DNA from: Caldifarciminota bacterium
Lineage (GTDB): Bacteria > Hydrothermota > Tepidihabitantia > Tepidihabitantales > Tepidihabitantaceae
NCBI GenBank assembly: GCA_016935775.1
Contig: JAFGQF010000204.1
Span: 1-9,651 of the forward strand
Direction of reading: 5' to 3'
DNA length: 9,651 nt
Under the pieces are notes generated by a model. It did no database searches, had not been told where the DNA came from, and saw nothing but the letters and a program-made list of their open reading frames with translations. Both the position numbers and the translations under genes were made by a program. Positions 1 through 6,744 of the stretch are shown piece by piece. How positions within the stretch are numbered: the stretch's first letter is position 1; the number at the start of each line of letters is the position of its first letter.

Positions 1-53
1 CCGCCCGCGCAGTTCCGGTACCGGTCGCAGATGATGATGCCGACTCTGGTCAT
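1..53 (-). CDS. CGGC-domain protein, N-terminal fragment (runs off left edge)
   Basis: Only the first 17 complete codons are present. They read MTRVGIIICDRYRNCAG, starting at an ATG whose first base is at 53. The start 'VGIIICDRY..CAGG' resembles the N-terminus of CGGC-domain proteins, small predicted metal-binding proteins named for a conserved CGGC further in, which lies outside this window. A GGGGAG Shine-Dalgarno-like stretch ends 7 bases before the ATG, and a promoter-like pair lies further upstream (93-120). Two cysteines (C9 and C15) are already visible. The family call rests on this short N-terminus from memory, so it is moderate. The start and strand are more secure than the name. 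Confidence 0.5.
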   Translation of the reverse strand, partial: MTRVGIIICDRYRNCAG

Positions 54-92
54 AGCTTCGCTCCCCTCAGGCTGATGCTGCCATCGCGCGCC

Positions 93-120
93 ATTGTAGC
101 CCGAAATGACCTACGGGCAA
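93..120 (-). promoter_or_regulatory. Putative sigma70-type promoter for the CGGC-domain gene
   Basis: Read on the minus strand there is a TTGCCC -35 (120-115) and a TACAAT -10 (98-93), separated by 16 bases. The -10 matches 5 of 6 consensus positions and the -35 matches 4 of 6. The predicted start near 86 would give a leader of about 33 bases containing the GGGGAG ribosome-binding site. The 16-base spacing recurs in other promoters of this window. Confidence 0.4.
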
Positions 121-162
121 CCGCGGGGCGAAATGCCCCGGCGCCGGCCGCCCGTCCCGGGA

Positions 163-358
163 GGAAGGCCGTAATTCGGACCGGGTCTGAAGCCGGCCCG
201 GGGACGGTATCCTGGACCGCCCGGGGGCATGCCCCGGGCAGGCCCTTGCCCAAGGCTGTCAAGACCGGCCGGCCTTCCCAAGTCATTGCCGTTCAGGGGC
301 TTGGCACCGATGCGCTGCCCGGTGCTCGCTTCCCCGGTCACAAACCGGCCGCGGGAAG
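163..358 (+). ncRNA. Candidate structured RNA (unrecognised)
   Basis: A 9-bp stem pairs GGAAGGCCG (163-171) with CGGCCTTCC (270-278). It encloses four local hairpins: TTCGGACC with GGTCTGAA (175-191, one G-T wobble), CGGT with ACCG (205-219), CCCGGGG with CCCCGGG (220-238), and CCTTG with CAAGG (244-255). Two further hairpins follow: GCACCG with CGGTGC (304-325), and a bulged one with CTTCC/GGAAG outside CCGGT/ACCGG (329-358). Both wobble pairs (G178-T188, G303-T326) form only in the plus-strand RNA. I saw no RNase P, tmRNA or SRP RNA signature. High GC makes chance stems common and no clear plus-strand promoter was found, so this is a candidate only. Confidence 0.25.
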
Positions 359-984
359 ACTCTAATACTATGGGGACTCCCCGCTGCCGGCGCCGGGCCG
401 GTCAGTCACCGGCGTCCGGGATGTCGAGGACAGCGTGGATGGTGTCGAGCCCGAACCCGCGCCGGGCAAGCAGGGCGTAAAGCCGCTGGCGCCGGACCGC
501 GGGTTCGAGGCCGCGATAGCGCGGCGCGAGCTTCTCGACCAGCTCGCGGGCCGCGGCCGTTTCGTCCGGCGCTGCGTCAATCGCCCGGTCGATGGTCTTC
601 CCCTCCACCCCGCGCTTCACCAGCTCCCCCCGCACCCGGAACCTGCCCTTGTGCCCGATTTTGATGCGGTCCTCGACAAAATCGCGGGCGAACCGCTCGT
701 CGTCCAGCAGCTTGAGCTCGACGAGCCGCTTGACGGCCGCGTCGGTGATTGCCGGGTCGAACCCCTTCTTCAGCAGCCGCCCGCGCATCTCGGATGTGGT
801 CCGCGCCCGGTAGGAGAGCAGCAGCGCGGCGTATTCCTTGGCCTCGGCCAGTTGTTCCTCGTGCCGGATGCGCTCGACGTCCGCGTCGGTGAGTTCGGTG
901 CCCGGCTCGAGCCCGAGCCGGTCGCAGGTCCTTCGGTTCAACGAGAAGGCGTAGTCGTGGTCGAGGAAGACCGACAGCCGCCGG

Positions 985-2040
<1,056 letters not shown>

Positions 2041-2079
2041 GGAACCTCCAGTCTTGCCGGTTACGGTGTCGGATTGGGC

Positions 2080-2107
2080 AGTATAGGACCGGCCCCGGTT
2101 CAGTCAA
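2080..2107 (-). promoter_or_regulatory. recA promoter with inverted repeat in the spacer
   Basis: On the minus strand, TTGACT (2107-2102) and TATACT (2085-2080) are separated by 16 bases, each matching 5 of 6 sigma70-type consensus positions. The -35 lies in the last codons of thiD2, so recA need not depend on thiD2 transcription. The spacer contains a perfect inverted repeat ACCGG-GG-CCGGT (2099-2088), which could be an operator. I saw no standard LexA box of either the CTGT-N8-ACAG or the GAAC-N4-GTTC type here. Confidence 0.7.
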
Positions 2108-2519
2108 GCGGCCGGCGGGCGAGCGCGGCCAGCGCGTCGCGCTCCAGGTCGTAAAGCCGGAACCGGGCCTGCTTGAACCCGGCGCCCAGTCTCGGCTCAT
2201 CGACCTTGAGCACCTCTTCCAGCACCCGGCACGCTTCCTGGCAGCGCTTGAAGTTCGCCGCCAGCACGTCGCCGAGGTCACGGCGCTTGCCGCGGTCGAA
2301 CCGGTCCGGCCTGCCCGGGTCGTCCTCGCTGTGCCGGTCCAGCACCACCCTGCGCCTGAGCACCAGGGTATCGTTGCCGAGCCTCGTCCTCAGCGCCCGG
2401 ATACCGCGCAGCAGCCCCTTGTGCTCCATCCCCAGCCTGGCGATGTCCTCGACCACCTTCAGGCCTTCGCTCAGCCGGTTCAGGTTCGCGTCAATGATGC
2501 GGGCACTGCGCCGGTCCAT
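2100..2519 (-). CDS. thiD2: ThiD2-type hydroxymethylpyrimidine phosphate kinase, stand-alone
   Basis: The 139-residue product carries the signature 'RIIDANLNRLSEGLKVVEDIAR' (from about residue 7), then 'LRTRLGND', 'RDLGDVLAANFKRCQEACRVLEEVLK' and 'FKQARFRLYDLE'. This pattern belongs to the ThiD2 family, which is often found fused to the N-terminus of thiamine-phosphate synthase (ThiE) and has been described as a monofunctional HMP-phosphate kinase in thiamin synthesis. Here the frame stops after the ThiD2 domain and no ThiE barrel follows, so the gene is stand-alone. It precedes recA, with 59 bases between them. The start has no Shine-Dalgarno sequence, and the promoter sits almost against the ATG. 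The family call is firm; the enzymatic activity comes from knowledge of the family and is not visible in the sequence. Confidence 0.8.
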   Translation of the reverse strand: MDRRSARIIDANLNRLSEGLKVVEDIARLGMEHKGLLRGIRALRTRLGNDTLVLRRRVVLDRHSEDDPGRPDRFDRGKRRDLGDVLAANFKRCQEACRVLEEVLKVDEPRLGAGFKQARFRLYDLERDALAALARRPLD

Positions 2520-2525
2520 CGCGCC

Positions 2526-2553
2526 AGCATAGGCCCGGCCGCGCCCCGGTCAA
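2526..2553 (-). promoter_or_regulatory. thiD2 promoter, implying a leaderless or near-leaderless mRNA
   Basis: On the minus strand, TTGACC (2553-2548) and TATGCT (2531-2526) are separated by 16 bases. The -10 ends only 6 bases before the A of the thiD2 ATG at 2519, so the expected transcription start falls on or within a base or two of the start codon. The sequence between them (GGCGCG) has no ribosome-binding site, which agrees with leaderless translation. Confidence 0.5.
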
Positions 2554-2588
2554 GCCGGGACCCGGCCGGGCCGACGTTCAACCGGCTC

Positions 2589-2771
2589 CTAGCCGCTGCA
2601 GCAACAGCAACCGCCGCCGGGCTTCTGGTCGCCGCTGTCCCGGCGCACCTCAAGCGGGGTATCGCAGCACTTGATGACGCACTCCTTCTCGCAGTTGCAG
2701 GCTTTGGTCACGGTCAGTTCGAGCCCGCAGTCCGGGCAAAGAATCACGTCGCCGACCTGGAACGATGCCAT
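2589..2771 (-). CDS. Small Cys-rich metal-binding protein (desulforedoxin-like)
   Basis: This 60-residue protein starts 'FQVGDVILCPDCG' and continues 'CNCEKEC' and 'KCCDTPLEV'. The cysteines are C12-x2-C15, then C25, C27 and C31, then the pair C35-C36. A CxxC followed about 20 residues later by an adjacent CC and 'PLEV' resembles desulforedoxin and the N-terminal Fe domain of desulfoferrodoxin, which bind one Fe(Cys)4, but a zinc ribbon is equally possible. The tail ends in Gly-rich sequence and four consecutive cysteines (C55-C58). An AAAGGA ribosome-binding site precedes the ATG, and a TATAAT promoter lies upstream. The gene lies 87 bases after the nucleotidyltransferase gene. The precise function is unknown; electron transfer, metal binding or a thiol role are all possible. 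Confidence 0.75.
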   Translation of the reverse strand: MASFQVGDVILCPDCGLELTVTKACNCEKECVIKCCDTPLEVRRDSGDQKPGGGCCCCSG

Positions 2772-2803
2772 CGTGTCGTTTCCTTTCCGGATTGGCCCGG
2801 CCG

Positions 2804-2831
2804 ATTATACCGGCGCGAGCGCAGCACACAA
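2804..2831 (-). promoter_or_regulatory. Putative promoter of the small Cys-rich gene
   Basis: On the minus strand a perfect TATAAT -10 (2809-2804) follows a weaker TTGTGT -35 (2831-2826) at 16-base spacing. It lies in the gap after the nucleotidyltransferase stop and would start transcripts about 25 bases before the ATG at 2771, leaving room for the AAAGGA ribosome-binding site. The small gene is therefore probably its own transcription unit. Confidence 0.55.
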
Positions 2832-2858
2832 ACCCGCGCCGGTCCGGGCGAGCAAAAG

Positions 2859-3662
2859 TCAACGGACTATCGCCGCCCAGTCCCGCTCCCCGAGGCTGCG
2901 GGCCGCGGCCTCGGCGATTGCCATCTGCTCGTGCTCGGTCAGCTCATCCGAGACGCGATTCTCGAAGTTGGCCGGGTCGCGAAACGGCGTGCGCACGAAC
3001 TTGTCCCTGAGGTATTCAAGGACCGCCAGCAGGTTCGCGCCCGGCTGGTTATGCGCGCGGTGGCGCAATGCGTCCAGCACCACCAGCTCCAGGTAGAACG
3101 ACGGGAAGCGCAGGCCGCGCAGATTGCGCCAGATCTTCAAAGCGCGGATGTCCTCGGTCCGGCCCGACTCGCGCACCAACCGTTCGTGCGTCTCGAAGTT
3201 GGTTGAGGTTTCGCGCTCGCGCTCGGTCTCGAACACGGTGTGGTTGCCGGAACCGCCCCAGTCCTGCCGGGCGAGCAGCAGGTCGACGAGCAGTCCGTGG
3301 TACTGGATGATGACCGTCACGTGCCCGGTGACGGGCTTCAGGCCCTGGCTCTTCAACCAGTTGAACAGGCAGTGATACTGCTGGCGGACGGTCCCCTTGG
3401 TCCTCGGGCCAAGTGACACCAGCAGGTCGAGGTCAGTCCCGCCCCGCACCCTGGTATTCTTGACATAGGAACCGGCCGGTTCGATCGCCATCAGGTACTT
3501 GCCCGCCCAGCCGCCCACGAGCTTCTTGAGTTCCCGCGCCGCCGCCTCGGCCGGCGACCCCGGCCCGGACGGCAGGGCGTATTCCCGCAACACGGCGGCG
3601 ACGTAGTCGTCGGCGTCGGCACTCGACGCGGCGCGCTGGCCGGCGGACAGGTGGAAACGCAT
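2859..3662 (-). CDS. Nucleotidyltransferase of the OAS/CD-NTase-like superfamily
   Basis: The product is 267 residues from the ATG at 3662. It shows the polymerase-beta-type active site: 'PAGSYVKNTRVRGGTDLDLLVSL', with G64-S65 and the metal-binding pair D77-x-D79, then a third acidic residue D127 in 'LLVDLLLAR'. A C-terminal segment 'RALKIWRNLRGLRFPSFYLELVVLDAL' resembles the helical domain of OAS-type and bacterial CD-NTase (CBASS cyclase) enzymes. The catalytic residues look intact, so it should be active. Such enzymes make cyclic or linear oligonucleotides or modify RNA ends; which applies here is unknown. The neighbours are a Cys-rich protein and a divergent stress operon, with no recognisable effector. 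A longer GTG start at 3728 is open, but its extra 22 residues look unconserved and cover the likely promoter, so the ATG is preferred. Confidence 0.72.
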   Translation of the reverse strand: MRFHLSAGQRAASSADADDYVAAVLREYALPSGPGSPAEAAARELKKLVGGWAGKYLMAIEPAGSYVKNTRVRGGTDLDLLVSLGPRTKGTVRQQYHCLFNWLKSQGLKPVTGHVTVIIQYHGLLVDLLLARQDWGGSGNHTVFETERERETSTNFETHERLVRESGRTEDIRALKIWRNLRGLRFPSFYLELVVLDALRHRAHNQPGANLLAVLEYLRDKFVRTPFRDPANFENRVSDELTEHEQMAIAEAAARSLGERDWAAIVR

Positions 3663-3694
3663 CTCGCAACCCGGCGGGGCAATCCTCCAGCTTG

Positions 3695-3722
3695 AGCCTA
3701 ACGGGCGATTGCGGAATGTCAA
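3695..3722 (-). promoter_or_regulatory. Putative promoter of the nucleotidyltransferase gene
   Basis: On the minus strand, a consensus TTGACA (3722-3717) and a TAGGCT -10 (3700-3695) are separated by 16 bases. It overlaps the extra codons of the longer GTG-start reading and so favours the ATG at 3662. The -10 matches only 3 of 6 positions. It is divergent from the Rrf2 promoter, with the two -35 elements about 20 bases apart. Confidence 0.4.
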
Positions 3723-3742
3723 GGACACCTGGACGGCACGGC

Positions 3743-3771
3743 TTGACAGCCCGGTAATATTCTGGTATTTA
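3743..3771 (+). promoter_or_regulatory. Promoter of the rrf2-ferredoxin-hcp operon
   Basis: A perfect TTGACA -35 (3743-3748) is followed after 17 bases by TATTTA (3766-3771). The -10 is imperfect (3 of 6), but the region is locally AT-rich in a GC-rich window, as expected for a promoter. The predicted start near 3778 leaves a leader of only about 20 bases before the Rrf2 ATG at 3800. Inverted repeats overlap the -10 region. Confidence 0.6.
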
Positions 3772-3777
3772 GTTACC
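3753..3777. promoter_or_regulatory. Candidate operator for the Rrf2 regulator
   Basis: GGTAA (3753-3757) and TTACC (3773-3777) form an inverted repeat spanning 25 bases across the -10. Inside it AATA (3756-3759) and TATT (3766-3769) form a second, slightly offset one. Rrf2 proteins such as IscR and NsrR bind AT-rich dyads of about this length, and autoregulation by occluding the -10 is common in the family. Binding here is inferred from position and symmetry only. Confidence 0.4.
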
Positions 3778-3782
3778 TGAAT

Positions 3783-3800
3783 ATGAGTATGAGCCGCTGA
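3783..3800 (+). CDS. Possible five-codon leader peptide
   Basis: An ATG just after the predicted transcription start reads Met-Ser-Met-Ser-Arg-stop. Its TGA shares a base with the Rrf2 ATG (TGATG). The arrangement could couple translation of the regulator to the mini-frame, which would help explain why the Rrf2 start lacks a good Shine-Dalgarno sequence. A frame this short arises easily by chance. Confidence 0.2.
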   Translation: MSMSR

Positions 3801-4213
3801 TGGCGAACCTCTTCCAGGTTTCGGAAATGGCCGCCCTCGCCCTGCACGCGATGGCGCTGATGGCCGGCAGCCCGGGCGAGCTGCTCCAGGTCCGGCCGAT
3901 GGCCGCGCGCCTCCGGGCCTCGGACGCGACCCTGGCCAAGGTGCTGGACCGGCTGCGCCGCGCCCGACTCATCCGGACCGCGCGCGGCCCGAAGGGCGGT
4001 TCGACGCTCGCCCGGCCCGCCGAGAAGATATCGCTCTACCAGGTCTACGAGGCGGTTGACGGGCCGGTCCGGATCAACCGCTGCATGTTCAACCGGCCGG
4101 TCTGCGGCCGTCGCTCCTGCGTCCTGGGCTCGTTCCTGGGGGACGTCAACGAGCGGGTGGTTGACCGGCTCAAGCAGACCAAGCTGTCCGACTTCGTACT
4201 GAGGATGGGGTAG
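3800..4213 (+). CDS. Rrf2-family Fe-S transcriptional regulator
   Basis: This 137-residue winged-helix regulator has the Rrf2 layout. The N-terminal 'FQVSEMAALALHAMALMA' is followed by a helix-turn-helix (about residues 28-58, 'VRPMAARLRASDATLAKVLDRLRRARLI') and the wing 'ARGPKGGSTLARPAEKISLYQVYEAVDG'. Three cysteines, C95-x6-C102-x4-C107, sit where IscR, NsrR and RsrR hold an Fe-S cluster, so the protein probably senses NO, redox state or Fe-S supply. It heads an operon with a ferredoxin-domain protein (4-base gap) and Hcp. Hcp genes are classic NsrR targets, so an NsrR-like role in nitrosative stress is the best inference. The cysteine spacing does not exactly match IscR or NsrR, so no gene symbol is given. 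An inverted repeat over its promoter suggests autoregulation. Confidence 0.88.
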   Translation: MANLFQVSEMAALALHAMALMAGSPGELLQVRPMAARLRASDATLAKVLDRLRRARLIRTARGPKGGSTLARPAEKISLYQVYEAVDGPVRINRCMFNRPVCGRRSCVLGSFLGDVNERVVDRLKQTKLSDFVLRMG

Positions 4214-4217
4214 GAAG

Positions 4218-5063
4218 ATGGCGAACGTCAGGAAGGTTATCGGCATTGACGAGGAGAAGTGCACCGGCTGCGGCGAGTGCATTCCCAACTGCCCGGAGGG
4301 CGCGCTCCAGATCATCGACGGCAAGGCCCGGCTGGTTTCGGACCTGTTTTGCGACGGACTCGGAGCCTGCGTCGGCCGCTGCCCGGTGGGCGCGATGAAG
4401 GTCGAGGAGCGCGAGGCCGAGCCCTACGACGAGACCCGGGTGATGGAGAACATCGTCCGGGCGGGCCCCAACACCATCGCCGCCCACCTCAGGCACCTCA
4501 AGGACCACGGCGCCGGCGAGTACCACGACGAGGCGCTTGCCTACCTGAAGGCACACGGCATCCCGGTCCCCGGGATTCGTCATTCGGCAGTCGACAATCA
4601 CCCCCCGGCCTGCGGTTGCCCTGGCTCGTCGGTGCGGAGCGTCGAGCCGCCGGACGGAGCCGAACTGACAACGCCGGCATCCGCGCGGCCGTCCCGGCTG
4701 CGCAACTGGCCGGTCCAGATAATGCTGGTGCCGGCAGGCGCGCCGTACCTCAAGGGTGCCGACCTGCTGGTCGCGGCCGACTGCGTATGCGCGGCCAGCC
4801 CGGACTTCCACGAGAGGTTCGTGAAGGATCGGGTACTGCTGGTCGGCTGTCCCAAGCTCGACGACGCCGGGTTCTACCGGCAGAAGCTGGCCGAGATGTT
4901 CCGGGCCAACGCGCCCAACTCGGTCCGGGTCGCGCGGATGACAGTGCCCTGCTGCTCGGGCCTGGGCCGGCTCGTCCGGCAGGCCATCGCCGACTCGGGC
5001 CGGCCAATCCCGTTCGCCGAAGTCATCATTGATATCGACGGCAAGACCTTCACCGACCAATGA
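4218..5063 (+). CDS. Two-cluster ferredoxin-domain protein of the hcp operon
   Basis: The 281-residue protein begins with a dicluster ferredoxin domain. The first set is C15-x2-C18-x2-C21-x3-CP (C25). The second is C45-x5-C51-x3-C55-P, in 'CDGLGACVGRCPVGA'. After a linker with 'CGCPGSS' (C132, C134), the C-terminal half ('WPVQIMLVPAGAPYLKGADLLVAADCVCA') carries more cysteines: C189 and C191, C211 in 'VGCPKLDD', and the pair C245-C246 in 'VPCCSGL'. This domain order recurs in anaerobes as an uncharacterised ferredoxin-type protein. The ribosome-binding AGGAAG overlaps the Rrf2 stop region, and hcp starts 13 bases after this stop. It is probably the electron donor or an accessory protein for Hcp, which is inference from operon position. 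The C-terminal domain may bind another metal or cofactor. Confidence 0.85.
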   Translation: MANVRKVIGIDEEKCTGCGECIPNCPEGALQIIDGKARLVSDLFCDGLGACVGRCPVGAMKVEEREAEPYDETRVMENIVRAGPNTIAAHLRHLKDHGAGEYHDEALAYLKAHGIPVPGIRHSAVDNHPPACGCPGSSVRSVEPPDGAELTTPASARPSRLRNWPVQIMLVPAGAPYLKGADLLVAADCVCAASPDFHERFVKDRVLLVGCPKLDDAGFYRQKLAEMFRANAPNSVRVARMTVPCCSGLGRLVRQAIADSGRPIPFAEVIIDIDGKTFTDQ

Positions 5064-5076
5064 AAGGAGACCGAGA

Positions 5077-6729
5077 ATGAGCATGTTCTGCTACCAGTGC
5101 GAGCAGGCCGCCAAAGGAACCGGCTGCACGGTCAAGGGTGTCTGCGGCAAGGACGAAACAACCGCGATTCTCCAGGACCTGCTGATCGAAGCCACCAAGG
5201 GCCTCGCGATCTATGCCCATCGCGCGCGACAGCTGGGCGCGACCGACCCCGAGGCCAACGCTTTCACCGCCGAGGCGCTGTTCACGACCATCACCAACGT
5301 GGACTTCGACCCCGAGCGGCTTCAAGGGCTGCTCGATAGAGCCGCGCGGATGCGCGACCGGGCGAGAAACCTCTACGAGGACGCGGCAAACAAGGCCGGC
5401 AAGCCGGTCGAGCAACCGGCCGGTCCGGCCGCCTGGCAGCCTGCCGCCGACATCGAGGGCCTCGTCGAGCAGGGGCGCAAGGTCGGTATCCTCTTCCGCC
5501 ACGAGAAGTGGGGCGACGACATCGCCGACCTGCACGACCTTATCCTCTTCGGGCTCAAAGGCGCGGCCGCCTATGCCGACCACGCCCACGTGCTCGGCTA
5601 CGATGACGACAAGCTGTATGCCGAGTTCCACCGACTGCTCGACCTGCTCAGCCGCGACGAACAGCAGGCCGACACCCTGCTTGCGGCTGCCCTCGACACC
5701 GGCAAGCTCAACCTCGGCGCAATGGAGCTGCTCGACAAGGCCAACACCACCACCTACGCCAACCCCGAGCCGACGAAGGTACGCATCACCCCGGTCAAGG
5801 GCAAGTGCATCCTCGTTTCGGGCCACGACCTGCGCGACCTCGAGCTGCTGCTCAAGCAGACCGAGGGCAAGGACATCAACATCTACACCCACGGCGAGAT
5901 GCTGCCCTGCCACGGCTACCCCGGTCTCAAAAAGCACCGGCACCTTGTCGGTCACTACGGGACCGCGTGGCAGAACCAGCAGAAGGAGTTCCCCGACTTC
6001 CCGGGCGCAATCCTGATGACCACCAACTGCATCCAGAAGCCGCGCGACTCGTACAAGGACCGGATCTTCACTACCGGCCTCGTCGCCTGGCCCGGGGTCA
6101 CCCACGTGGGCCCGGACAAGGACTTCACCCCGGTCATCGAGGCGGCCCTGGCCGCGCCCGGGTTTGCCGAGGACGGCGAGGAGAAGCATATCACCGTCGG
6201 CTTCGGCCACACCGCGGTGATGGCGGTCGCGCCCAAGGTCATCCAGCTCGTGCTGGCCGGCAGGATTCGCCGCTTCTTCCTCATTGGCGGCTGCGACGGG
6301 TCCAAGCCGGACCGTAACTACTACACCGAGCTGGCGCAGAAGCTGCCGCAGGACTGCGTCATCCTCACGCTCGGGTGCGGGAAGTTCAAGTTCAACCGGC
6401 TCGAGCTCGGCGAGATTGACGGCATCCCGCGCCTGCTGGACATGGGTCAGTGCAACGACGCCTACTCGGCCATCCAGGTCGCGCTCGGCCTGTCCGACGC
6501 CACCGGGCTCGCGGTCAACGACCTGCCGCTGTCGATAATCCTGTCCTGGTACGAGCAGAAAGCGGTCGCGGTCCTGCTGACCCTGCTCGCTCTCGGCATC
6601 AGGAACATCCGCATCGGCCCCACCCTGCCCGCGTTCCTGACCCCGAACCTGGTGAACATCCTGGTGGACAAGTTCAACCTGATGCCCATCAGGACCGCGG
6701 ACGAGGACCTCAAGGCAATCCTCGGCTAG
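5077..6729 (+). CDS. hcp: Hybrid cluster protein (hydroxylamine/NO reductase), class I
   Basis: Hcp carries a [4Fe-4S] and a 4Fe-2S-2O hybrid cluster. It reduces hydroxylamine in vitro and is linked to NO reduction and protein S-nitrosylation in cells. The 550-residue product has the N-terminal motif C5-x2-C8-x8-C17-x5-C23 of anaerobe-type (class I) enzymes. All hybrid-cluster ligands can be assigned: H250 in 'SGHDL', E274 in 'HGEMLP', C318 in 'TTNC', C406 in 'GGCDG' (the persulfide position), C434 in 'TLGCGK', C459 in 'GQCND', and E493 and K495 in 'WYEQKA'. The start at 5077 has an AAGGAG 7 bases upstream; an in-frame longer reading would overlap the ferredoxin gene. It ends the operon before a strong hairpin. 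No Hcr-type reductase is visible, so the preceding ferredoxin protein may supply electrons. Confidence 0.97.
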   Translation: MSMFCYQCEQAAKGTGCTVKGVCGKDETTAILQDLLIEATKGLAIYAHRARQLGATDPEANAFTAEALFTTITNVDFDPERLQGLLDRAARMRDRARNLYEDAANKAGKPVEQPAGPAAWQPAADIEGLVEQGRKVGILFRHEKWGDDIADLHDLILFGLKGAAAYADHAHVLGYDDDKLYAEFHRLLDLLSRDEQQADTLLAAALDTGKLNLGAMELLDKANTTTYANPEPTKVRITPVKGKCILVSGHDLRDLELLLKQTEGKDINIYTHGEMLPCHGYPGLKKHRHLVGHYGTAWQNQQKEFPDFPGAILMTTNCIQKPRDSYKDRIFTTGLVAWPGVTHVGPDKDFTPVIEAALAAPGFAEDGEEKHITVGFGHTAVMAVAPKVIQLVLAGRIRRFFLIGGCDGSKPDRNYYTELAQKLPQDCVILTLGCGKFKFNRLELGEIDGIPRLLDMGQCNDAYSAIQVALGLSDATGLAVNDLPLSIILSWYEQKAVAVLLTLLALGIRNIRIGPTLPAFLTPNLVNILVDKFNLMPIRTADEDLKAILG

Positions 6730-6744
6730 CTGCCTCCGAAAGCA

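Larger units (their letters stand above)
54..401. other. Gene-free interval rich in inverted repeats
   Basis: No convincing gene lies between the recX stop and the CGGC-domain gene. The open frames here are short, overlap on both strands and are dominated by Gly, Pro, Arg and Ala, as expected of GC-rich noncoding sequence. The interval holds the CGGC gene promoter, a GGGGC hairpin (CGGGGC 124-129 with GCCCCG 135-140), a cluster of further hairpins at 163-358 described separately, and a small GGGG-ACT-CCCC hairpin (372-382). The last lies 20-30 bases past the recX stop and could weakly terminate recA-recX transcription, although no clean T-run follows it. Confidence 0.5.

Noticed and set aside
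111..341. A 76-codon Gly/Pro/Arg-rich frame on the minus strand in the left gene-free interval
   Set aside because: It starts at GTG, has low-complexity composition, no ribosome-binding site that I could see, and overlaps competing frames of similar quality.
163..358. RNase P RNA, tmRNA or SRP RNA in the left interval
   Set aside because: I could not find GAGGAAAGTCC-type, TTCAAATCCC-type or GGAAGGAAGCA-type conserved cores on either strand, so no known RNA class is assigned.
2589..3728. A CBASS anti-phage operon
   Set aside because: Only a CD-NTase-like enzyme is present. Neither neighbour resembles a known effector or a ubiquitin-like accessory gene, and the small Cys-rich gene has its own promoter.
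5050..6210. A 386-codon open frame on the minus strand within hcp
   Set aside because: It lies antisense to Hcp, whose cluster ligands are all intact. The antisense product is low-complexity Val/Gly/Leu-rich with no recognisable domain.
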